Below are positions 26,409-34,808 of a DNA stretch of 64,000 nucleotides, piece by piece. Position numbers and translations under genes: made by a program. Within the stretch, counting starts at the first letter, position 1. The number at the start of each line of letters is the position of its first letter. Origin of the DNA: an uncultured Alphaproteobacteria bacterium (GTDB lineage Bacteria; Pseudomonadota; Alphaproteobacteria; HIMB59; GCA-002718135); the NCBI GenBank assembly GCA_902577425.1, contig CACGZD010000004.1:31380-95379 (forward strand). The letters run 5' to 3'. The notes below the pieces were generated by a model. It made no database searches. It was given only the letters and a program-made list of their open reading frames with translations, and was not told the DNA's origin.

Positions 26409-26435
26409 TTGAATGGTCATTCAAAGAAATATAAG
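26409..26435. promoter_or_regulatory. BetI-like operator (site 3) between the repressor gene and the FAD-oxidoreductase operon
   Basis: TTGAATG-GT-CATTCAA at 26409-26424 is a perfect 16-bp palindrome and the best match to the consensus of the four sites. TATAAG at 26430-26435 lies 15 bp after the left TTGAAT and 8 nt before the ATG at 26444, so the downstream operon may be transcribed as a leaderless mRNA. The minus-strand promoter of the repressor gene is less clear; TAAAAT at 26396-26391 could be its -10 box. Confidence 0.75.
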
Positions 26436-26443
26436 AAAATACT

Positions 26444-28072
26444 ATGAACAAATCTAAATATGATGTTGCGATTATTGGTGGAGGTCATAATGGGCTTACA
26501 ACAGCATGTTATTTAGCAAAAGCTGGACTAAAGGTTATTGTTGTAGAAAGACATGATTATGTGGGAGGAGCTGCTGTCAGTAGAGAGCTTCATCCGGGTT
26601 GGACTTATTCAAACTGTTCATATGTTTGTAGTTTACTTAGACCTGAAATTTTTAGAGATTTAGAATTATCCAAACATGGATTACAAATCATTCCATATGA
26701 AGGTAGTGCTAGTATGCTTAATGATGGGAGATTTTATGCTCACTATCAGGATCACGATTTAACTTATAGGTCCATTGCTCAATTTTCAAAAAAGGATGCT
26801 GAGGCTTATGATAGATTTGGAAAAGATGTGATGCGACAATGTAAAATTATTAAACCTCTTTTAAAAATGACACCTCCTGACCCAACTTCTTTTAAGCCAA
26901 AAGATATAATGGGTCTTTTTGAATTTGCAAAATATTTTGCTGCTAAAGATGAACTTGGAGGTTTAGGAGAAAAAGAAATATATGACACAATTCGTTTCTG
27001 GACAATGAGCGTCAGAGATTATCTCGAAGAATATTTTGAATCAGAAATTGTCAAAGTACATTTAGCTGGTTCTGCAATTATTGGAACAGCGCTAGGTCCC
27101 TATTCTCCAGGATCTGCATATGTATTGCTGCATCATTATATGGGAGAAGTAGATGGTACTGTTGGGGCGTGGGGTTATGCTAGAGGGGGTATGGGTTCAA
27201 TTACAAAAGCTATGGCATCCTCTTTTAAATCAAAAAATGGAGAAATTAAAGCTAGTTCACCAGTCACAAAAATTCTTATTAAAAATAATAAAAGTTATGG
27301 CCTTGTTCTTGAAAATGGTGATGAAATTTATGCTGATAAAATAGTTTCAAACCTTGATGTCAAAAGAACTTTTTTAAAAGTTGTTGAGGAGAAAGAATTA
27401 CCTAATGATTTTTACAAAGCAGTAAAAAATTTTAAAATTCGAGGTTCTTCAGGAAAATTAAATATTGCTCTTGATGATCTGCCTATTTGGAAAAGTATTC
27501 CAGAGGGTGATCCAGCTGGAACAGGTGATTTACATATAACGCAAAATATTGAAGAGATGGAAGGAGCATATGATGATTGGAAAGATGGTAAGTGGTCTCA
27601 ATTTCCGTATGTTGATATGTGTATTCCAAGTATAAATGATCCCACTATGGCTCCTCAAGGAAAACACTATATGTCTGTTTTTATTCAATATGTTCCATAC
27701 AATTTAGCAGATGGCGGATGGACAGAAGAAAAGCGTCTTGAATTTGGCAAACATGTGATGAGTAGGATTGGAAATTATTCAACAAACTTCAATGATATCA
27801 TTAATCATGCAGAAATTAGAACTCCTAAAGAATTAGAAGCAGAAGTTGGATTAACTGAAGGAAATATTTTTCAAGGTGAGCTTACCATGGATCAGTTAAT
27901 GTTTAATCGTCCTGTACCTGGTTATGCTCAATATAAAACACCTATAAAAAATCTTTATATGTGTGGTTCTAGCACCCATCCTGGCGGAGGAGTAATGGGA
28001 GCACCTGGAGCAAATGCTGCAAGAGAAATATTAAAAGATTTAAACAAAAAGATATCAACACATTATATATGA
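26444..28072 (+). CDS. PYROXD2/CrtI-like FAD oxidoreductase, copy A
   Basis: A 542-residue flavoprotein with the N-terminal FAD fold (GGGHNGL, residues 12-18, then ERHDYVGGAA) and the conserved C-terminal cap NLYMCGSSTHPGGGVMGAPGANAA typical of phytoene-desaturase/PYROXD2-type amine oxidase-like proteins. No carotenoid genes are near, so carotenoid desaturation is unlikely. Its reaction is unknown. It is the first gene of a six-gene operon under the BetI-like operator, and its stop overlaps the start of a second copy by 4 bp, which suggests coupled translation and a heteromeric complex. Confidence 0.85.
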   Translation: MNKSKYDVAIIGGGHNGLTTACYLAKAGLKVIVVERHDYVGGAAVSRELHPGWTYSNCSYVCSLLRPEIFRDLELSKHGLQIIPYEGSASMLNDGRFYAHYQDHDLTYRSIAQFSKKDAEAYDRFGKDVMRQCKIIKPLLKMTPPDPTSFKPKDIMGLFEFAKYFAAKDELGGLGEKEIYDTIRFWTMSVRDYLEEYFESEIVKVHLAGSAIIGTALGPYSPGSAYVLLHHYMGEVDGTVGAWGYARGGMGSITKAMASSFKSKNGEIKASSPVTKILIKNNKSYGLVLENGDEIYADKIVSNLDVKRTFLKVVEEKELPNDFYKAVKNFKIRGSSGKLNIALDDLPIWKSIPEGDPAGTGDLHITQNIEEMEGAYDDWKDGKWSQFPYVDMCIPSINDPTMAPQGKHYMSVFIQYVPYNLADGGWTEEKRLEFGKHVMSRIGNYSTNFNDIINHAEIRTPKELEAEVGLTEGNIFQGELTMDQLMFNRPVPGYAQYKTPIKNLYMCGSSTHPGGGVMGAPGANAAREILKDLNKKISTHYI

Positions 28073-29535
28073 AAAAATTTGATGTAATAATAATTGGAGG
28101 TGGGCACAATGGTTTAGTTGCATCTTCATATCTAGCCAAAAAAGGTAAAAAAGTTTTGGTAATTGAAAAAAATGAGCATGTTGGAGGATTGGCGGAATAT
28201 GCAAATTCACTAAATTGTATTTCTCCAATCATTAAAAAAGAATTAAATATCAATATTCATAATATTGAAGATACAAATTACATTATATCTCTTGAAGATA
28301 ATCAAAATCATACAATACTAGAGAATAAAAAAGATAAACTATCTTTTATAAAAACAAATGCTGATCAAAGTGATCAGAAAACATTTTTATCAATTATTAA
28401 TAACTATAAATTATTTTCAAAAACTCTTGGTTCTTTTATGTATCAAAAACCCCCAAGAGTTAAATCAGGAAAAAGGTCAGACTTATTTCAATTAATTTCC
28501 ATGGGATGGAATATTAGAAAATTAGGTAAAAAAAATATGCGAGAGCTATTAAGAGTAATTGGTTTAAATATTGCTGATGATTTAGAAGATAATTTAAATA
28601 ATGATAACTTAAAGAGTTTATTATCCCATGAATCAGTTTTGGGCTCAAACTTGGGGCCTAGATCTCCTGGCTCAATATTAACTTTACTTTATAAGCAGGC
28701 AATCAATGATAATATTTTTAATTTAAAGAATATAGAAGTTACCAACTATATTAATCAATTAGAAGATTATTGTAAAAAAAATACAGTAGAAATCATTAAA
28801 TCCTCTGAGGTTAAAAAAATAGTAACTAAGGATAACTCTGTTACTGGCATTCAATTAAACAATGACGAAATTATAGAATCAAAATATGTTATGTCTAATG
28901 CCGACCCTAAAACCACTTACTTAAATTTATTAGGTGCAGAAATATTAGATACTGATTTTATTAGAAGAATTAAAAATTTTAGAAACAAAGGAAATGTTGC
29001 TAAACTTGAATTAGTTTTAGAAAATGAGATTAATATTAAAAATATTGATAAGAAAATGTATGGAAAATTTATTTACGCTCCAAGTATAAAATATATAGAA
29101 CATGCATTTAATGCTAATAAGTATAATCAGTACTCTAAAAATCCATGTTTGGAATTTTATGTTAATGCTAATACTTTGTCAGCCAACATTTATTATGTTC
29201 CATATTTAGTTAATGCTAGTCATCAAGAAAATGAAGTAATTGAAAGGTGTGTTGGTATTTTAAGGAAATTTATTCCAGATATGAAAATAAAAAAACAAGA
29301 ACTTATTACTCCAAATCAAATGGAGGAAAAATATAATATAGCTGGTGGTCATTGGCATCACGGTGATTTAGAAATAGATCAATTATTTATGATGAGACCT
29401 TTTTATGGATCTTCTCAATATTCAACTCCTGTTAACGGTTTATATTTATGTAGTGCTGGCACTCATCCTGGAGGAGGATTAACTGGTATCAATGGTATTA
29501 ATGCAGCAAAAAAATTAATAGAGGACACAAAATAA
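28069..29535 (+). CDS. PYROXD2/CrtI-like FAD oxidoreductase, copy B
   Basis: A 488-residue diverged paralogue of the preceding protein. The FAD fold IIGGGHNGLVASSYLAKKG and the C-terminal GLYLCSAGTHPGGGLTGINGINAA are intact; the middle part is shorter and much more divergent, with an insertion rich in Asn and Lys. Start and stop overlap the neighbours (ATGA with copy A, TAATG with the GcvT-like gene). Two non-identical subunits kept side by side are consistent with a heterodimer, but independent activities cannot be excluded. Confidence 0.83.
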   Translation: MKKFDVIIIGGGHNGLVASSYLAKKGKKVLVIEKNEHVGGLAEYANSLNCISPIIKKELNINIHNIEDTNYIISLEDNQNHTILENKKDKLSFIKTNADQSDQKTFLSIINNYKLFSKTLGSFMYQKPPRVKSGKRSDLFQLISMGWNIRKLGKKNMRELLRVIGLNIADDLEDNLNNDNLKSLLSHESVLGSNLGPRSPGSILTLLYKQAINDNIFNLKNIEVTNYINQLEDYCKKNTVEIIKSSEVKKIVTKDNSVTGIQLNNDEIIESKYVMSNADPKTTYLNLLGAEILDTDFIRRIKNFRNKGNVAKLELVLENEINIKNIDKKMYGKFIYAPSIKYIEHAFNANKYNQYSKNPCLEFYVNANTLSANIYYVPYLVNASHQENEVIERCVGILRKFIPDMKIKKQELITPNQMEEKYNIAGGHWHHGDLEIDQLFMMRPFYGSSQYSTPVNGLYLCSAGTHPGGGLTGINGINAAKKLIEDTK

Positions 29536-30737
29536 TGAATACAGAAAAAATTTCATATAAAAAACCTCTATTAGAAACACCTTTTCATGAAAGAACATTT
29601 GAGCACTGTTTTGCAAATGATTGGTATAGATGGGCTGGGTATAAAGTTGCAAAAGAATACTCTTCAACAGAACTTGAGTACACTTCAATGAGAAATACTG
29701 CAGGAGTAATAGATATTACTCCAATGCACAAATATGAAATTAAAGGTAAAGATGCAAAATCATTTATTAATAAGTTAATTACAAAAGATATTACTAAAAT
29801 TCAATCTAATCAAGTTGCATATGGTATATGGTGCAATGAAGATGGAATGGTGATTGATGATGGAACAATATTTTGTTTAAATGAAAATCATTATAGAATT
29901 TTTTGTGCAGAACGAAATCTTAATTGGTTTTGTGATACAGCTACTGGATTTAATGTAACTATTGAAGATATCAGTCAATCAATAGCAGCCCTAGCATTTC
30001 AAGGTCCTCTATCTTGTAAAATATTAAATTTATTAAAGGTAGAAAATATTGAAAATCTTAAACCATTTCATTTTAATGATTTTAATCTTGAAAAACATAA
30101 TGTCACAATTTCTAGAACAGGTTTTTCTGGAGATTTGGGTTATGAAATATGGTGTGATCCTTCTCAAGCTATTGATGTATGGGATAGTTTATTTAAATTT
30201 AATAGAGATTATAAAGTACTAGCAGCAGGAATGAACGCACTTGAAATGGTGAGAATTGAAGCTGGATTTATTCAACCTAATGTAGATTTTATGTCTGCGG
30301 AACAAGCTTTAAGACCAAATAGAATGAGAAATCCTTATGAATTAGGTTTAGGTTGGTTAGTAAATCTAGAAAAAGAGTACTTTACTGGAAAACAAGCATT
30401 AATTCGACATAAAGAAAATGGGCCTGAAAAAAAACTCGTGGGATTGGATGTCGAAGGAGATAAGCCTGCTGTGGGCTCTGTACTGTACGATAATATTAAA
30501 AAAAATCAAGCCAAAGAAATTGGTATAGTTACTGCAGCAATGTGGTCCCCTGTCCTAAAATCTAATATTGCGATTGGATTTGTAAACAAAGAGCATTATA
30601 ATTTAGGGTCAAATGTTTATGCTGAAATATATCATCCAGAAGAGTTGGATTACAGAAAAATTTGGGCTGAATGCAAAGTGGTTAAAAAGCAATTTTTTAA
30701 CAATCCAAGAAAAAATGCTATACCCGCATTAACATAA
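29535..30737 (+). CDS. GcvT-fold aminomethyltransferase-family protein
   Basis: A 400-residue protein of the GcvT/DmdA/sarcosine-dehydrogenase C-terminal family. It has the N-terminal RNTAGVIDITPMHKYEIKGKDA block, EDGMVIDDGT with the Asp pair that positions folate in GcvT, FQGPLS, SRTGFSGDLGYEIW and, in the C-terminal barrel, GLGWLVNLEK...GKQAL and IGIVTAAMWSP. Known members transfer a one-carbon unit from an amine or sulfonium to tetrahydrofolate. No GcvH, GcvP or LPLAT genes are adjacent, so it is not glycine cleavage; the preceding FAD proteins suggest oxidative N-demethylation with folate capture. DMSP demethylase (DmdA) is a less likely alternative. Confidence 0.83.
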   Translation: MNTEKISYKKPLLETPFHERTFEHCFANDWYRWAGYKVAKEYSSTELEYTSMRNTAGVIDITPMHKYEIKGKDAKSFINKLITKDITKIQSNQVAYGIWCNEDGMVIDDGTIFCLNENHYRIFCAERNLNWFCDTATGFNVTIEDISQSIAALAFQGPLSCKILNLLKVENIENLKPFHFNDFNLEKHNVTISRTGFSGDLGYEIWCDPSQAIDVWDSLFKFNRDYKVLAAGMNALEMVRIEAGFIQPNVDFMSAEQALRPNRMRNPYELGLGWLVNLEKEYFTGKQALIRHKENGPEKKLVGLDVEGDKPAVGSVLYDNIKKNQAKEIGIVTAAMWSPVLKSNIAIGFVNKEHYNLGSNVYAEIYHPEELDYRKIWAECKVVKKQFFNNPRKNAIPALT

Positions 30738-30757
30738 AATGGAAAAAACATTTTTTT

Positions 30758-31909
30758 ATGGAATTTAATCTTTCAGAAGAACAAAATCTTTTAATTGATA
30801 CTACTAAATCATTTGTAAAGGCAGAACTATTACAACATGAAGAATTGTTGGAAAAAACAAACAATTTGCCAAAAGAATTGTATGATGAAATTAAGAAAAA
30901 AAGTATTGAAGCAGGTTTATATGCTTGCAATATGCCAACTGAACATGGTGGAGGTGGTTTAAATGCTTTTGATTTAACTTTAGTAGAAAAACATCTTGGA
31001 TTTGCATCACTAGCTTTAGCAGAAATTGCCTGGCGACCTCAAAATATTCTAATGGCTTGTGAAGGTGAGCTGGTAAATGAATACTTAAAACCTACTATTA
31101 CTGGCGAGAGAAAAGACTGTATTGCAATGACTGAACCTGGAGCAGGTTCAGATTTACGTGGGATGAAAACAAAGGCAGTTAAAGACGATAATGATTGGAT
31201 TATAAACGGAACTAAACATTTTATATCTAATGCTCACATCTCTGACTTTGTTGTTCTTTTCGCTTCAACAGGTGAAGATGATAAAGGTAGAAATTTACTT
31301 TCATGTTTTTTAGTTGATTTAAAACAAAAAGGAGTTGAAGTTGCTAAAGGGTATGACTGTGTCTCTCACAGAGGTTATGTTAATAATATATTACATTTTA
31401 ATGATTGCAGAATCCCAGCAAGAAATATTTTGGGTGAGAAAGATAAAGGCTTTGAATTAATGAATGTTTGGCTGGAAGCAACTCGATTAACAGTTGCTGC
31501 AACTTCAGTTTCTAGAGCAGAAAGAGCTTTTGATATAGCTTTAGATTGGTCTGCTAATAGAAAACAATTTGGAAAAGTAATAGGAAAGTTTCAAGGTGTT
31601 TCATTTAAACTAGCTGATATGGCCACTGAAATTAAGCTTGGAAACTTAATGTTAATGGAATCAGCTTGGAAAATTGATCAAAAAACACTTACTTCTCAAG
31701 ATGCTGCTATGACAAAATTATTTTGTACGGAAATGTTAAGCAGAGTTTCAGATGAAGCAATTCAAATTTGTGGAGGTATGGGGTTAATGGCAGATATACC
31801 TCTAGAAAGAATATGGCGAGATGCAAGAATAGAAAGAATATGGGAAGGAACGAGTGAGATACAGAGACATATTATATCCCGCTCTTTATTAAGACCACTT
31901 GGGGCTTAA
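30758..31909 (+). CDS. Acyl-CoA dehydrogenase, CaiA-like context
   Basis: A 383-residue acyl-CoA dehydrogenase beginning MEFNLSEEQ, with MTEPGAGSDLRGMKT in the middle domain and ICGGMGLMADIPLERIWRDARIERIWEGTSEIQR at the C-terminus given here in parts: the GG-M-G loop and the WEGTSEI active-site region. Its TSQDAAMTKLFCTEM block recalls CaiA. Position between a GcvT-like gene and an acyl-CoA synthetase plus CaiD-like hydratase suggests oxidation of gamma-butyrobetainyl-CoA or a similar 4-carbon amine thioester to the enoyl form. The stop overlaps the next start (TAATG). Confidence 0.84.
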   Translation: MEFNLSEEQNLLIDTTKSFVKAELLQHEELLEKTNNLPKELYDEIKKKSIEAGLYACNMPTEHGGGGLNAFDLTLVEKHLGFASLALAEIAWRPQNILMACEGELVNEYLKPTITGERKDCIAMTEPGAGSDLRGMKTKAVKDDNDWIINGTKHFISNAHISDFVVLFASTGEDDKGRNLLSCFLVDLKQKGVEVAKGYDCVSHRGYVNNILHFNDCRIPARNILGEKDKGFELMNVWLEATRLTVAATSVSRAERAFDIALDWSANRKQFGKVIGKFQGVSFKLADMATEIKLGNLMLMESAWKIDQKTLTSQDAAMTKLFCTEMLSRVSDEAIQICGGMGLMADIPLERIWRDARIERIWEGTSEIQRHIISRSLLRPLGA

Positions 31910-33972
31910 TGTCCAAAAATTTTAAAAAACTTTTTCAACCTAAAAGTTTAGCTATTGTTGGAGGTTATTGGGCTGATTTTGTTGTTGAGGGAAATCGTAA
32001 ATTAGGATTCAAAGGTCCAATTTGGCGAATTAACCCAAATAGAAAAAGTGATAAAAAGAATAAATATTATAAAAGTATAAAAGAATTACCTGGTATACCT
32101 GATTGTGTATACATAGCTGTATCTAGAGATTTAACTATAGATGCTATAAAAGAATTTCAATCTATTGGAACTGGAGGAGCAGTATGCTTAGCTTCTAGAT
32201 TTTCTGAAACAAATTCTAAAGAAGGTTTAAGAAAAACTAACCAATTAATAAAAAATGCTAATGGTATGCCCTTTTTAGGTCCAAACTGTTATGGATTTAT
32301 TAATTATCTTGATAAAGTATCTGTCTGGTCTGATCAAGTTGCTGGTGAGCCAACAAAAAAAGGAATTGCTTTTATTTGTCAAAGTGGAACTATAGGTAAC
32401 ACTATTAGTTTTAATGAAAGATCACTTCCACTTGGTTATATTATTTCTGTTGGCAATCAAACTTGTATCACAATAGAAGATATTATTGACTATACATTGA
32501 ATGATAAAAGAATAACTGCAATAGGTGTATATGCTGAAAGTTTTACTAATATAGATTTATTTTTTAAAGTTTTAAAAAAAGCTAAGGATAAAAAGATTCC
32601 CATAGCTATTGTTAAAGTTGGTCGATCAAAAATTGCTTCGGATACAATTATGTCTCATACAGGCTCTCTAAGTGGCAAAGAAGATATTTATGACTCTATT
32701 TTTAAACAAATGGGAGTGACAAGATGTAATTCTTTATCTGAGCTTTCTGAAACTCTAAAGATATTTCATACAGCTGGAATATTAAAAAGTAACAAAATAT
32801 CGATAATGGGTCCTTCTGGTGGAGATATGGCAATGATAGGTGATTTATCAGAGAAGCTCTCTATTAATTATTCTGATATTCCAAAATCAATCACAAATAG
32901 TCTAAAAAAAGTTAATCATGAAGGTGTTATAATTTCTAATCCTTTTGATTTACAAACATATAATTGGAATGACCCTAAATCATTAAGAAAGACCTTTGAT
33001 TTAATGTTTAAGGCAAATTTTGATTTAATTGCTTTAATGTTAGATTTTCCAAATATGAAAGATTGTGATGTTGAAGAATGGGAAGCCATTGTTGAACAAT
33101 TTATTTTATCAAATAAATCAAAAAAAACTAAAGCTGCGCTTATTGCTTCCCTACCTGAAACTTTACCCAAACATATTAGAGATAAATGCTTTAAATCAGG
33201 AATTGTTCCATTACAGGGATTGCAAGAAGCTCTTTTTGCAATCAATAGTTCTATTGTTGTAAAAAAGGCTTGGACTAAATCTTATTCTTTAAAAAAAATT
33301 AAGTATAAGAAAAGTAATAAAAAAAATATAAAAACTTATACTGAATTTCAATCAAAAAAAATTTTACATAAATATGGAATTAAGATTCCTAATTCTATTT
33401 TATCAAATAGAAATAAAGCTATAAAAGACTCCAAACAAATTGGTTTTCCATTAGTTTTAAAAATTAATTCAAAAAAAATAATTCATAAAACTGAGTTAAA
33501 AGGTGTTTTTACTAATGTAGAATCAGAGACTGAAGTTAAAAAGAATATTAATCATCTCTCTAAACTTGGAAATAGTTTCTTAATAGAAAAAATGATCAAG
33601 AATAAAGTAGCTGAAATTATAATAGGAATAAAAGTTGATGATCAATTTGGTCCTTTAATTGTCATTGGATCAGGTGGAATTTATACTGAATTAATTAATG
33701 ATAGTGTTACACTTTTACTTCCCTTAAAAGAACAAGTTGTTTTAGATGCAATAAACAATTTAAGAATTAGTAAATTACTCTATGGATATAGAGGAAAAGA
33801 AGAAGGTGATATTAATGCTCTTATCGAAACAGTCTTAAAACTGGGTAAATTTGTTGAAAAAAATGCATCAAATTTAGTAGAAGCAGATATTAATCCTTTA
33901 ATAATTTGTAATAAAGGAAAAGGAGTCATTGCTGCAGACGCACTGATACATTATTTAGAAGAAATAAAATAA
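31909..33972 (+). CDS. ADP-forming acyl-CoA synthetase (acetate-CoA ligase family)
   Basis: A 687-residue fused synthetase of the ACD family: CoA-binding domain (about 8-130), two succinyl-CoA-ligase-like domains with the phospho-histidine H250 in SHTGSLSG, and a C-terminal ATP-grasp domain (about 470-687) with GFPLVLKINSKKIIHKTE and the VEADINPLI end. It makes an acyl-CoA from acid, ATP and CoA, forming ADP and phosphate. Within this operon it would activate the carboxylate for the dehydrogenase and hydratase, the job done by CaiC or CaiB in enterobacterial carnitine metabolism. The acyl specificity is not readable. Confidence 0.86.
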   Translation: MSKNFKKLFQPKSLAIVGGYWADFVVEGNRKLGFKGPIWRINPNRKSDKKNKYYKSIKELPGIPDCVYIAVSRDLTIDAIKEFQSIGTGGAVCLASRFSETNSKEGLRKTNQLIKNANGMPFLGPNCYGFINYLDKVSVWSDQVAGEPTKKGIAFICQSGTIGNTISFNERSLPLGYIISVGNQTCITIEDIIDYTLNDKRITAIGVYAESFTNIDLFFKVLKKAKDKKIPIAIVKVGRSKIASDTIMSHTGSLSGKEDIYDSIFKQMGVTRCNSLSELSETLKIFHTAGILKSNKISIMGPSGGDMAMIGDLSEKLSINYSDIPKSITNSLKKVNHEGVIISNPFDLQTYNWNDPKSLRKTFDLMFKANFDLIALMLDFPNMKDCDVEEWEAIVEQFILSNKSKKTKAALIASLPETLPKHIRDKCFKSGIVPLQGLQEALFAINSSIVVKKAWTKSYSLKKIKYKKSNKKNIKTYTEFQSKKILHKYGIKIPNSILSNRNKAIKDSKQIGFPLVLKINSKKIIHKTELKGVFTNVESETEVKKNINHLSKLGNSFLIEKMIKNKVAEIIIGIKVDDQFGPLIVIGSGGIYTELINDSVTLLLPLKEQVVLDAINNLRISKLLYGYRGKEEGDINALIETVLKLGKFVEKNASNLVEADINPLIICNKGKGVIAADALIHYLEEIK

Positions 33973-33975
33973 AAT

Positions 33976-34752
33976 ATGAATGATCCAATTAAAGTAAAAA
34001 AAGAAAACTCTATTTTAGAAGTAACTATTGATCGACCAAAAGCTAATGCCATTGATGCAAAAACTAGTATAATTTTAGGAGATATTTTTGCGGACTTTAG
34101 AGATAATCCAAATCTTAAAGTTGCTATTGTAACTGGAAGTGGTGAGAAATTTTTTTCAGCTGGATGGGATCTTAAAGCAGTAAATGAAGGAGAAGCTGCT
34201 GATGCAGATTATGGCGTAGGTGGATTTGGAGGATTGCAAGAATTACCAAATATGAACAAACCTATTATTTCTGCTGTTAATGGTATTGCATGTGGAGGTG
34301 GTTTTGAAATCATGATTTCAGCAGATATTATTATTGCTGCAGATCACGCTACTTTTGCTTTACCTGAAATCAATGTGGGTGTCATAGCTGATGCGGCAAC
34401 TATAAAACTAAGAAGAAGAATTCCCTACCATGTAGCCGTCGAATTTTTAATGACAGGTAGATGGATGGATGTCAAAGAAGCAAAGCACTGGGGTTTAGTT
34501 AATGAAATAGTTGATAAAAAAGATTTATTAAAAAGATCCTGGGAAATTGCTGATAAAATTTCAAAAGGACCTAATTTAATATATTCATCAATCAAAGAAG
34601 TTTTAAGAGAGACAGAAAATGAAAAGGAGATACCTTCTTTTGATATTCTTCGATCCTTAGAAACTGTAAAGAAGGTTTATGGAAGTGAAGACTTAAAAGA
34701 AGGCGCCTCTTCTTTTGTAAAAAAAACTGATCCAAATTGGAAAGATAAATAG
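33976..34752 (+). CDS. CaiD-like enoyl-CoA hydratase (carnitinyl-CoA dehydratase family)
   Basis: A 258-residue crotonase that closely resembles CaiD in SILEVTIDRPKANAIDAKTS, FFSAGWDLKA and EGEAADADYG. The two crotonase glutamates are kept: E111 in GGGFEI and E131 in ALPEI. The loop after E131 reads VGVIADAATIKLRRR where CaiD and most crotonases have a PD/PG-x-GG turn, so the pocket near the acyl end is altered. CaiD hydrates crotonobetainyl-CoA to carnitinyl-CoA; an analogous quaternary-amine thioester is the best guess. It is the last gene of the operon, 57 bp before the next operator-controlled gene. Confidence 0.85.
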   Translation: MNDPIKVKKENSILEVTIDRPKANAIDAKTSIILGDIFADFRDNPNLKVAIVTGSGEKFFSAGWDLKAVNEGEAADADYGVGGFGGLQELPNMNKPIISAVNGIACGGGFEIMISADIIIAADHATFALPEINVGVIADAATIKLRRRIPYHVAVEFLMTGRWMDVKEAKHWGLVNEIVDKKDLLKRSWEIADKISKGPNLIYSSIKEVLRETENEKEIPSFDILRSLETVKKVYGSEDLKEGASSFVKKTDPNWKDK

Positions 34753-34773
34753 TTAACAATTTTAATTATTTCA

Positions 34774-34802
34774 TTGAATGCTCATTCAGTGAATGATAAA
34801 AC
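34774..34802 (+). promoter_or_regulatory. BetI-like operator and leaderless promoter (site 4)
   Basis: TTGAATG-CT-CATTCAG (34774-34789) matches the palindrome at 13 of 14 arm positions, and CATTCA-G-TGAATG (34783-34795) forms a second, overlapping inverted repeat. TTGAAT (34774-34779), a 17-bp spacer and TAAAAC (34797-34802) make a promoter whose -10 ends 6 nt before the ATG at 34809. This gives the aminotransferase/MFS/GNAT/HD operon its own control within the larger regulon. Confidence 0.68.
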
Positions 34803-34808
34803 TACTTA

